Source of the DNA: a virus
Length of the DNA: 38,654 nt
Strand: one strand, 5' to 3'
IMG/VR virus record: IMGVR_UViG_3300045790_002333
Location: 1-38,654 of that record
Below are positions 1 through 5,019 of this stretch, in pieces (position 1 is the first letter of the stretch; each line of letters opens with the position of its first letter). The position numbers and the translations under genes are program-made. Below the pieces are notes generated by a model, which did not search any database, had not been told where the DNA came from, and saw only the letters and a list, made by a program, of their open reading frames with translations.

Positions 1-127
1 GGCGCTGCATTACTCTGCCGAAGCCGACATGACAAAGCGATCCGGCGAGGCTATGAAGCTCTTGTCCGGCGCGCTTTCGGACGCAGGTTTTGGAAAACCT
101 TTTGGAAAACCCGGCACCAATGACCGG
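1..127. repeat. Left copy of the 127-bp terminal repeat (circular-assembly overlap)
   Basis: Bases 1-127 are identical to bases 38528-38654. The integrase frame passes through the right copy without interruption and reaches a stop at 164-166 only if the two copies are merged. This shows that the window is a circular sequence opened at an arbitrary point. A length of exactly 127 is typical of the largest k-mer of short-read assemblers, so an assembly overlap is more likely than a biological terminal repeat. Confidence 0.93.
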
Positions 128-166
128 GGAGAAAAACCAAAAGGCCCCGCCAAACCAACAGGTTAG
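1..166 (+). CDS. int: Integrase, 3' end (continues from 38654 across the circular junction)
   Basis: This is the carboxyl end of the tyrosine recombinase that starts at 37587. Position 1 is the third base of an ATG codon; whole codons run from 2 to the TAG at 164-166. The segment holds the catalytic tyrosine motif (LHYSAEADM), then a tail with FGKPFGKPG. Merged, the protein is about 368 residues. Its stop codon touches the first base of the tRNA-Cys-like attachment core (166-206), so int ends exactly at attP, as is common for phage integrases. The part at 1-127 duplicates 38528-38654; only 128-166 is new sequence. Confidence 0.9.
   Translation, partial: ALHYSAEADMTKRSGEAMKLLSGALSDAGFGKPFGKPGTNDRGEKPKGPAKPTG
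88..111. repeat. Tandem 12-bp repeats, candidate integrase arm sites
   Basis: TTTTGGAAAACC occurs twice head to tail at 88-99 and 100-111. TTGGAAAACC recurs at 247-256 and a looser match (GTTTGGCAAAC) lies near 288-298. The copies therefore flank the putative attP core at 166-206. The tandem pair lies inside int and encodes FGKP twice. Arm-type sites on both sides of a core are usual for tyrosine-recombinase phages. Assignment to integrase binding is inference. Confidence 0.45.
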
Positions 167-206
167 GCACCGTGGCGGAGTGGTTACGCAGCGGATTGCA
201 AATCCG
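166..206 (+). other. Putative attP core: 5' half of a tRNA-Cys(GCA) gene
   Basis: The 41 bases read as the 5' half of a tRNA-Cys: an acceptor 5' strand GGCACCG, a D-arm region ending GGTTACGCA, and an anticodon stem-loop with stem GCGGA/TCCG and loop TTGCAAA (anticodon GCA at 198-200). The tRNA resemblance stops after position 42 (base 206); no T-arm or acceptor 3' strand follows. This is what is expected if the phage carries only the piece shared with its bacterial attachment site. It abuts the int stop codon. Integration here would supply a new 5' half to the host tRNA-Cys gene, whereas most tRNA-targeting phages supply the 3' half. Confidence 0.65.
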
Positions 207-951
207 AGGGCAGCCCCGCAATTTCAATGCGTTGACGCGCCCGGCCTTGGAAAACCCCCGACCAAGCATCAATACGTTAGGGGTATGTTTGGCAAACTTT
301 CTGGCTTCCATTCCCCGCCTGTATCTGCTAGGTATTGGGCTCACCTCCAATCTCCCGGGTGGGGTTTGGCGGTTCGGGCGTTAGCGCCCGCCTCTGGGGG
401 ATTGCACTCTTTCAGATGACAGCCGGGAAAGACCGGCACTAAGACCTAGCTTGCTAGGCCGGGTGGGTTGAACTCCGCCCGTTACAATTCGCGCGTCGGG
501 TTTACTCGATGCCTCCTCCGGGTTCCGGCTCGGAGGGATTATTCGCCTGAGATGGCGTGAATGAAAGCGGAGGTCGCCGGTTCGAGTCCGGCCACCAAAC
601 CAGCGGAACCTAGGATAACCGCTGCGGGAGGTGTAGCTCAGCTGGTTAGAGCGCCGCACAAGTTTCGCCCGAACGGGCAACACGTTTGACACTGCGCCAA
701 TGGCGACGAGTGCTATCGAGGCGACCGGAGGGCCAGCGTAGCGAACATCCGGGATGTGAGTGGTCAAGGAATGCTTGCCGACTGAACATGTAAGTAACGG
801 TTACAAGTTCGCCCGCTGGCGCAACCGGCCAAATAACCGGCCATTGGTGTCTTATGTGGCACCATACCAGGGTTAACCGGTCATCAAAGCCCGGTCCAGC
901 GTCGCCAAGCCGCCCTCTTGCGGGCATAGCGCCACTGCTTGAAGCGGTTCA
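207..951 (+). other. Long protein-free, hairpin-rich region between int and the phosphoesterase gene
   Basis: No convincing protein gene lies here; the short open frames have no good start signals or recognisable products. The sequence folds locally again and again: CGGGCG/CGCCCG at 375-390, GCCGG/CCGGC at 422-437, CCTAG/CTAGG with a CTTG loop at 445-458, CGGGTGG/CCGCCCG at 460-481, CCTCCG/CGGAGG at 515-536, CGCC/GGCG at 544-557, GCCC/GGGC at 667-678, CACT/AGTG enclosing CGCC/GGCG at 690-712, and ACATC/GATGT at 745-757. A tRNA-like element sits in the middle (554-669). The length and density of helices suggest a large structured RNA read in the int direction. I do not recognise the family; phage-borne GOLLD or ROOL RNAs are possible comparisons only. 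Confidence 0.5.
561..665 (+). ncRNA. Permuted tRNA-like element (3' half upstream of 5' half)
   Basis: The upstream part (561-602) has a tRNA 3' half: anticodon-stem strand AGCGG, variable loop AGGTC, T-arm GCCGG-TTCGAGT-CCGGC, then CACCAAACCA. The downstream part (627-659) has a tRNA 5' half: GGAGGTG, TA, a perfect D-arm (GCTC/GAGC with loop AGCTGGTTA), G26 and CCGCA. The halves fit each other: GGTG pairs with CACC in the acceptor, CCGC pairs with GCGG in the anticodon stem, and G15/C48, G18G19/T55C56 and T8/A14 agree with tRNA tertiary contacts. The 24 bases between the halves form a hairpin (CAGCGG/CCGCTG, 601-624). Against a working tRNA: three acceptor-tip mismatches, an A-A pair at 31/39 and no clear T33. 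Two unrelated tRNA remnants side by side is the alternative. Confidence 0.45.
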
Positions 952-2049
952 TCAGGCGGCGCATTTCTGCTCACCGTAGCGGTCCAGAACTTCCAGCATA
1001 TCAAACCACTTTTCAGCGATGATCTGACCGCCCTGTATAGTCAGCTCCATGACGCCATAATCCCAGCCGGTTGTTGACAGCTTGGCGTAATCCTCGACAT
1101 GGCCGAACGGCAGGGCGCACCCGACATTGACCACCTTGAGCTGATTGACCGGGCCGATCTTAGGAACTGACTTCACCACCTTTTTGTGCGTGTGGCCGTA
1201 GACGATTGAGAACGTCGCGTCATTGCCAATCTGGTTTTCAGGGTTCTTGCCGCCATAGGGCTTACCCATGATATTGAGCGGGACGTGCGTAAACCCTACG
1301 CCATCAATGAACAGGAATTCGCCAAAGCGCCGGGTCTGCCAGCGGTATTGCTCGAACATCTCCACTAGGCGGCGATACATGCCACCTTCCATGACAGGGT
1401 GCAGGTTTTCATAGACCCTAACCCGGTCTTCATGGTTGCCCAGCGGAATGTGAAGTTCGCAGCGGTAGGTGTCCATCCCTCGATTAAAGGCCATCAGGGC
1501 CATCCGACATGATGCCATGTCATCTTCGAACGAGGGCAGCGCCCGGCCCGCAATCGTGCTGCGGTCTTCATGGCGGCTCACACTGTCCCAGGTGCCGAAG
1601 TCCCCGATCTGGACCACACGGTCAACCTTGCGCTCTGCTGCCATCCGTCCGAACGCTTCGAAGCGCGATTTATCCGGGTGGCGCGGGTCATCGTGGCAAT
1701 CGCCAATCACGAGCACGCGGATCGGCTCGCCCTCGCGTTCCTTGACGCTTTCGGGGATCGGGTCACGGGCATTCGGGTTGCGCCTGGTTCCCTTGGCCTG
1801 CTGATACTGCGGCGCTCGCCAGAGTGACCAATCAGGCTCTAGCCCATATCGCTCACGAGCCGTTGTGAGGCGTGTAGTGAACGCCTTGGGTGTCAGTCCG
1901 GTTTGCTCTTGGAAGCGCTTTCCGGCCTCTGTTATCGCGGCCATTCCAGCGCGCGGCGTTGATGGTGGGGCGAACCCCTCACGCAAACAATCCTCAATCA
2001 GCGCAATGACGTTTTGCGCCTGCTCTAGTGAGAGTGGCTTTGCAGGCAT
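952..2049 (-). CDS. Calcineurin-like metallophosphoesterase
   Basis: A 365-residue protein with the metallophosphoesterase metal-binding motifs in order: GDCHDD (D-x-H), GDFGTWDS, GNHEDR and YGHTHK (G-H-x-H). Such enzymes use two metal ions to cleave phosphomonoesters, phosphodiesters or nucleotides; the substrate here is unknown. The first ~90 residues are mostly helical and precede the catalytic domain. The frame is open further upstream to about 2130, but the ATG at 2049 follows a strong ribosome site (AGGAGGG, 6 nt) that lies inside repeat R1, so I chose it. It is the last gene of the leftward transcript and was probably adjacent to Rz1 before the 2073-3573 cassette arrived. The gene converges on int. 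Confidence 0.85.
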   Translation of the reverse strand: MPAKPLSLEQAQNVIALIEDCLREGFAPPSTPRAGMAAITEAGKRFQEQTGLTPKAFTTRLTTARERYGLEPDWSLWRAPQYQQAKGTRRNPNARDPIPESVKEREGEPIRVLVIGDCHDDPRHPDKSRFEAFGRMAAERKVDRVVQIGDFGTWDSVSRHEDRSTIAGRALPSFEDDMASCRMALMAFNRGMDTYRCELHIPLGNHEDRVRVYENLHPVMEGGMYRRLVEMFEQYRWQTRRFGEFLFIDGVGFTHVPLNIMGKPYGGKNPENQIGNDATFSIVYGHTHKKVVKSVPKIGPVNQLKVVNVGCALPFGHVEDYAKLSTTGWDYGVMELTIQGGQIIAEKWFDMLEVLDRYGEQKCAA

Positions 2050-2072
2050 CAATCGCCCTCCTGATTGGCAAC
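2047..2072. repeat. Direct repeat R1 bounding the moron cassette
   Basis: CATCAATCGCCCTCCTGATTGGCAAC is given here by its ends only: it runs from CATCAATCGCC to TGATTGGCAAC and matches 3574-3599 at 25 of 26 positions (T in place of C at position 12). Read on the minus strand it codes for VANQEGD-stop in one frame, closely like the Rz1 end VANQGGD-stop, and also provides the ribosome site and start of the phosphoesterase. It therefore looks like a duplicated gene junction. Confidence 0.85.
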
Positions 2073-2094
2073 GGATAGGGTTTCGAGAAAGCGC

Positions 2095-2122
2095 TTGCAC
2101 CGTGACTAAATCACGGTATTCT
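2095..2122 (+). promoter_or_regulatory. Promoter with operator in the spacer, driving the moron genes
   Basis: A -35-like TTGCAC (2095-2100), a 16-nt spacer and a -10-like TATTCT (2117-2122) precede the small ORF at 2148. The inverted repeat CCGTGA-CTAAA-TCACGG (2100-2116) fills the spacer exactly, the classical place for a repressor operator. The HTH protein encoded at 2263-2445 is the obvious candidate to bind it. Boxes were assigned by eye. Confidence 0.55.
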
Positions 2123-2147
2123 TGCGGCATATCAAGGGAGAATTGAC

Positions 2148-2273
2148 ATGGAAGTCACGCCATTTCATAAAGAGCGGCTCGATCACCTTGACCAGAAATG
2201 CACGTTTGACGAAGCTGCCGAGGCATACCGCGCCAAGGCCCGCGAAATGGAAGAGCTGCGCAATGACGCCTGA
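2148..2273 (+). CDS. Small protein upstream of HTH regulator (41 aa)
   Basis: A 41-residue, charged, helical peptide beginning MEVTPFHKERLDHL. The ATG has a ribosome site (AAGGGAG) 7-8 nt upstream. It lies directly behind the 2095-2122 promoter, and its stop codon overlaps the first codons of the HTH gene by 11 nt, so the two are probably translationally coupled. No family recognised. It could be a partner or antitoxin-like companion of the HTH protein, but nothing in the sequence proves that. Confidence 0.55.
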   Translation: MEVTPFHKERLDHLDQKCTFDEAAEAYRAKAREMEELRNDA

Positions 2274-2445
2274 CGAACTCAAACAGGCCCGCGCTGCGCT
2301 CGGCATGACCCAAGCCCAACTCGCTCAAGAGCTGGAAGTGTCAGAGGATGCGGTGCGGGGCTGGGAGACTGGGCGCAGGCCGATCCGCAAGACCGTGGCG
2401 ACAACCGTGCTGCACCTTTTGCATTGCCCGCCTATTACTGACTAG
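2263..2445 (+). CDS. XRE-type helix-turn-helix regulator (60 aa)
   Basis: A 60-residue protein that is almost only an HTH domain: MTPDELKQARAALGMTQAQL, followed by AQELEVSEDAVRGWETGRRP, matches the XRE/Cro HTH core (GMTQAQLAQEL turn VSEDAVRGWE). It lies second in the cassette, overlapping the 41-aa ORF, 21 bp before the acyltransferase. Likely role: autorepressor at the palindrome in the 2095-2122 promoter, setting the level of the acyltransferase in the lysogen. It resembles the MqsA/HigA antitoxin type of HTH as well as simple phage regulators. Operator binding is inferred from position only. Confidence 0.75.
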   Translation: MTPDELKQARAALGMTQAQLAQELEVSEDAVRGWETGRRPIRKTVATTVLHLLHCPPITD

Positions 2446-2466
2446 CAACAAGATCGGAAATCAGCC

Positions 2467-3525
2467 ATGCCGCTTTCGTCTCCCCATCCTGAAATTGCTC
2501 GCTTCGGCCATCTTGACACACTGCGGTTTGTTTTCGCGGCTATCGTTGTCGTGGGCCATGCCTTCGGGTGGGGCTGGGTTCCGCGCGGCGCGCTGGCAGT
2601 GGATTTTTTCTTTCTGCTGTCGGGCTTCGTTTTGGCCCACTGGATCGTTGAGAGGCAGCCGAAGTATTGGCCGTTTGTGAAAGCACGGATTGCCCGAATG
2701 TGGCCCCTTCACGCTGTTACGGCTGTCGTCACGGTCGCGATCTATTACAACACCGGGGGTCGTCTGTTTCCCGGCGAGGACAGCGCCGCATTCACCCTGC
2801 TGGCGAACCTGCTATTTCTTCAAAACTCCGGCATCATGGACGGGCTGACGCTGAACTTCCCAAGCTGGTCCATCGGCGCGGAATTTTGGGTGAACGTGCT
2901 CTTGCTGTGGTTCGTCGTAATGGGGCGGCGCGTCGGCTTGGCCGCTCTGCTGGGAGGTGCCGCCCTGGCCGTATTGCTGCTCTATCATCCCAAGTTCGAC
3001 CACGCACACCACCAGTCGTTTTACATCACAACACTCGGCACCGTCCGCTGTGTAGCTGGCGTGATGTTCGGGTATCTGATCTATGAAATCACGCGGCGCG
3101 GAAAGCCTCTGCCGTGGTTGCAGGCAGTTCAGGCCGTGCTGCTGGTGGCGGCGCTCTATATGTGCGTCACCGGCCCATCAGAGCCGCGCTCCAACATGGT
3201 GGCTTACGGGCTTATGGCCTGCCTGCTAGCTGCGTTGGCATACCCAACCGCCCTGACACGCTGGCTGGGTCATCCGGTATTGGCGTGGCTCGGAAACCTG
3301 TCCTTCGCGATCTACATGATCCATGGCCCGCTTCTGATCGCCGCACGGCGCAGCGGGTTTATCATCCCCAATCAGACTACGTGGATTGAGGGGGCCGCTT
3401 ATATTGCCATCCTGATGTTCTTGGCGGTGGGGTCATTCTATCTGCTAGAGAAGCCTGCCAAGAAGCGAATTTTGGCGCTGGGAATGCCCGATCGCTCACG
3501 CCAAGCCACGCAAGACAGGGCGTGA
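2467..3525 (+). CDS. Membrane acyltransferase (acyltransferase 3, OafA/YrhL-like)
   Basis: A 352-residue integral membrane protein with about ten hydrophobic segments. Near the N-terminus it has the family signature: DTLRF, then VVGHAFG with the conserved His, then AVDFFFLLSGFVL. Members move acetyl or other acyl groups onto cell-surface sugars; in phages such genes alter O-antigen and block superinfection or change serotype. It points opposite to all surrounding late genes and has its own promoter and regulator, so it should be expressible from the prophage. The cassette is bounded by the direct repeats at 2047-2072 and 3574-3599. The substrate cannot be read from the sequence. The ribosome site before ATG 2467 is weak (GATCGGA). 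Confidence 0.85.
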   Translation: MPLSSPHPEIARFGHLDTLRFVFAAIVVVGHAFGWGWVPRGALAVDFFFLLSGFVLAHWIVERQPKYWPFVKARIARMWPLHAVTAVVTVAIYYNTGGRLFPGEDSAAFTLLANLLFLQNSGIMDGLTLNFPSWSIGAEFWVNVLLLWFVVMGRRVGLAALLGGAALAVLLLYHPKFDHAHHQSFYITTLGTVRCVAGVMFGYLIYEITRRGKPLPWLQAVQAVLLVAALYMCVTGPSEPRSNMVAYGLMACLLAALAYPTALTRWLGHPVLAWLGNLSFAIYMIHGPLLIAARRSGFIIPNQTTWIEGAAYIAILMFLAVGSFYLLEKPAKKRILALGMPDRSRQATQDRA

Positions 3526-3573
3526 ACCCTAATCCGGCTGGCCGGTAGTTCGGTCCGCCCAACCATGCGGGGC

Positions 3574-3599
3574 CATCAATCGCCCCCCTGATTGGCAAC
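3574..3599. repeat. Direct repeat R2 bounding the moron cassette
   Basis: Matches R1 (2047-2072) at 25 of 26 positions. It covers the last codons and stop of Rz1 (VANQGGD-stop on the minus strand). A further 13-nt word, GCAACAAGATCGG, is shared between the R2 edge (about 3595-3607) and 2446-2458 just before the acyltransferase, another sign of patchwork assembly here. Confidence 0.85.
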
Positions 3600-3842
3600 A
3601 AGATCGGCAACGTCTGCCAGCGTGTCCCGGCAGTCCCGCCATGCGTCCTCACCGCGCAGCATGTAGACGGCTAGGTCCACATCGCTCGCCGTGTCATCCG
3701 GGGTTGGCGGGTACTCCGCGCAAGTCAGAAGGCTCGGCGGTATCACCATCGGCGGGCGTATCACTCGCTCGACGGTCCCGCAGGATGCGCAGGCTATCGC
3801 GCACAGCGGGGCTAGAAGCGCAGTTATAGGTTTCCGGGGCAT
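3576..3842 (-). CDS. Rz1-like outer-membrane spanin lipoprotein
   Basis: An 88-residue, proline-containing protein with a lipoprotein signal: a basic start (MPRKP), a hydrophobic stretch and a cysteine-rich lipobox region (LCAIACASC) before GTVERVIRPP. It starts inside the preceding membrane protein gene in another frame (149-nt overlap), the standard arrangement of Rz/Rz1 pairs. Rz1 sits in the outer membrane and links to Rz across the periplasm to disrupt the outer membrane at the end of lysis. The cleavage cysteine is either of two nearby residues. Its last codons form repeat R2. Confidence 0.75.
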   Translation of the reverse strand: MPRKPITALLAPLCAIACASCGTVERVIRPPMVIPPSLLTCAEYPPTPDDTASDVDLAVYMLRGEDAWRDCRDTLADVADLVANQGGD

Positions 3843-4092
3843 TGCGTATCACTTCCTCATCGCGGCGCTGTGTGGCCGTCTGTGTGGCCCGCGCGGTTGC
3901 TCTGGATTCAGCGGCGACTAACGCGGCCTGGGTACGGACGATTTCGGCCTCTGCCTTTGCCGTCGCGTCTCGCTCGTCTTGTAGCTCTCCAACAGCGTCC
4001 ATCCAGCGATTGCAAAAGAAAGCGGCCGCGATGAATAACACCACAGCCGCCCCCATCATCGCTTTGCCCCAAAGGCTGGCTAAAAATGTCAT
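3694..4092 (-). CDS. Rz-like inner-membrane spanin
   Basis: A 132-residue protein with one N-terminal membrane segment (roughly residues 9-27, AMMGAAVVLFIAAAFFC) followed by a long charged coiled coil (about residues 34-85). This is the i-spanin plan. Its 3' end contains the Rz1 start in a different frame. Position immediately after the endolysin and holin supports the call. The start at 4092 overlaps the end of the M15 peptidase gene by 4 nt (ATGA). Confidence 0.8.
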   Translation of the reverse strand: MTFLASLWGKAMMGAAVVLFIAAAFFCNRWMDAVGELQDERDATAKAEAEIVRTQAALVAAESRATARATQTATQRRDEEVIRNAPETYNCASSPAVRDSLRILRDRRASDTPADGDTAEPSDLRGVPANPG

Positions 4093-4418
4093 TTCGGGTC
4101 GTACTCGAAGTGAAAATGATCCCCCTCCACAACCACGTCATAATCACTGCCAAGGTGGTTTCGGCATGTGTCCGCGATTTGGAGTTTCAGCACATCAGGC
4201 CATTGCGCATAGCGCGGTCCTTCGCCTCTGGACCGCACATCCCAGCCGTCGCCAGTGTAGTGCTTGGACCCCCGCATATGGCGGCCATCATTCATGCTTG
4301 TGACAGTGAGGCGCTTGCCGTAGCCATCGAATACGCCAGCACAAATGGCAATGCCCCGGATTGTTGCGAGGCTCGCGCCTTTCGGGTCCACGCTATCTTT
4401 GAAATGCACATCAAGCAT
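4089..4418 (-). CDS. Endolysin, peptidase M15-like (L,D- or D-Ala-D-Ala-type)
   Basis: A 109-residue protein with the zinc-ligand pattern of small M15A peptidases: SKHYTGDGWDVRS (H and D ligands) and, near the C-terminus, GDHFHFEYDP (H-x-H). Such enzymes cut peptidoglycan cross-link peptides. It has no signal peptide, so release depends on the holin encoded just upstream. The start overlaps the holin stop by 8 nt. The size matches single-domain phage M15 proteins. Cleavage specificity is unknown. Confidence 0.75.
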   Translation of the reverse strand: MLDVHFKDSVDPKGASLATIRGIAICAGVFDGYGKRLTVTSMNDGRHMRGSKHYTGDGWDVRSRGEGPRYAQWPDVLKLQIADTCRNHLGSDYDVVVEGDHFHFEYDPK

Positions 4419-4632
4419 CGCTCACCCCCGCATTCTTGCCCCATTGGCGAATTCCAAACAGGGACGCGGCCAGCCCGTAGACCAGCCCGACAAGCGCCAC
4501 CACGGACGCGCCAACCTCTGGCCGGGCAATCATGGTTGCAAACCCCAAGGGAACGGAGACACGCACCATCCACACCACAGAGTGTGCAAGTCGCGGTCGC
4601 CACGTCTCACGCATGTCTTGAATGGTGCTCAT
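4411..4632 (-). CDS. Holin-like protein with two membrane segments
   Basis: A 73-residue protein with a charged N-terminus, two hydrophobic segments (around residues 19-36 and 41-60) and a hydrophilic C-terminus. Its position between a second membrane protein and the endolysin, with overlapping stops and starts on both sides (ATGA at the upstream junction), fits a holin, which opens the inner membrane for endolysin release. No specific holin family was recognised by sequence; the call rests on topology and context. Confidence 0.65.
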   Translation of the reverse strand: MSTIQDMRETWRPRLAHSVVWMVRVSVPLGFATMIARPEVGASVVALVGLVYGLAASLFGIRQWGKNAGVSDA

Positions 4633-4973
4633 TGGTTGGCCCTCCGTTCGGCTCGTATGTCTTCGCGAAGCTGGTTTATCTGATCGGCCAAGCGGTCATA
4701 GCTGGCGTCAATGCGGGCCTCTAACCGAGCACCATCAATGCCGGTAAATCGGTTCGCCTCGACCGCGATTATGCGGTCCTGAAACTCCCGGTCACGCACC
4801 ATGCGGGCCTCGATATTGGCCGTGTTGAGCGCAACCTCACGGTCCGTGTCCCACATCCAAATAAACATGCCGATGAGGGCGGGTACGGCCAGAGGAGCGA
4901 TGAGGCGCGACACCAGGAGGAGCCAAGCACTATCTGCCAAACGCCGGACGCGTTCTTCTGTTGGAATGGTCAT
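4629..4973 (-). CDS. Membrane-anchored coiled-coil protein of the lysis cassette
   Basis: A 114-residue protein with one strong membrane segment (about residues 16-43, LLLVSRLIAPLAVPALIGMF) and a long charged helical tail (residues ~50-114). It is first in the lysis cassette after the terminator at 4994-5013, with a ribosome site (AAAGAG) 6 nt before ATG 4973. It could be a second holin component, an antiholin or a pinholin-like regulator. Topology is visible; the exact role is not. Confidence 0.6.
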   Translation of the reverse strand: MTIPTEERVRRLADSAWLLLVSRLIAPLAVPALIGMFIWMWDTDREVALNTANIEARMVRDREFQDRIIAVEANRFTGIDGARLEARIDASYDRLADQINQLREDIRAERRANQ

Positions 4974-4993
4974 GTGAGGCTCTTTCAGACATG

Positions 4994-5013
4994 AAAAAAC
5001 CGCCCGGAGGCGG
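4994..5013 (-). terminator. Rho-independent terminator after the tail-tip gene
   Basis: Read on the minus strand: CCGCC-TCCG-GGCGG followed by six T. It stands 7 nt after the end of the 5020-8832 gene and before the lysis cassette. It should reduce flow of late transcript into the lysis genes unless there is antitermination or a separate promoter. Confidence 0.85.
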
Positions 5014-5019
5014 CGGCTA

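Noticed and set aside
88-111. CRISPR-like or iteron repeat
   Set aside because: Only two adjacent 12-bp copies without spacers; no array and no replication gene beside it. Arm sites fit better.
1-127. Biological direct terminal repeat of a linear virion
   Set aside because: The repeat is exactly 127 bp, lies inside the int gene and gives one continuous gene when merged, which fits an assembly overlap.
166-206. Complete phage tRNA-Cys gene
   Set aside because: No T-arm or acceptor 3' strand follows within 100 nt; the similarity ends at anticodon-stem position 42.
561-665. Permuted (two-piece) tmRNA
   Set aside because: Alphaproteobacterial tmRNA genes also have the 3' part first, but this 5' half has a complete tRNA D-arm and lacks the GGGG(C/G) tmRNA start, and I saw no tag reading frame.
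207-951. Group I intron halves around the tRNA-like exons (permuted intron-exon)
   Set aside because: I looked for P4/P7-type core words and an internal guide pairing to the 5' exon and found none; the 5' half also does not end in U at a plausible splice site. A covariance search would be decisive.
2050-2130. 27 extra N-terminal codons of the phosphoesterase
   Set aside because: They overlap the moron promoter and lack a ribosome site, while ATG 2049 has a strong one.
3526-3575. Terminator after the acyltransferase (CCGG-CTGG-CCGG)
   Set aside because: The stem is only 4 bp and has no T-run; not strong enough to list.
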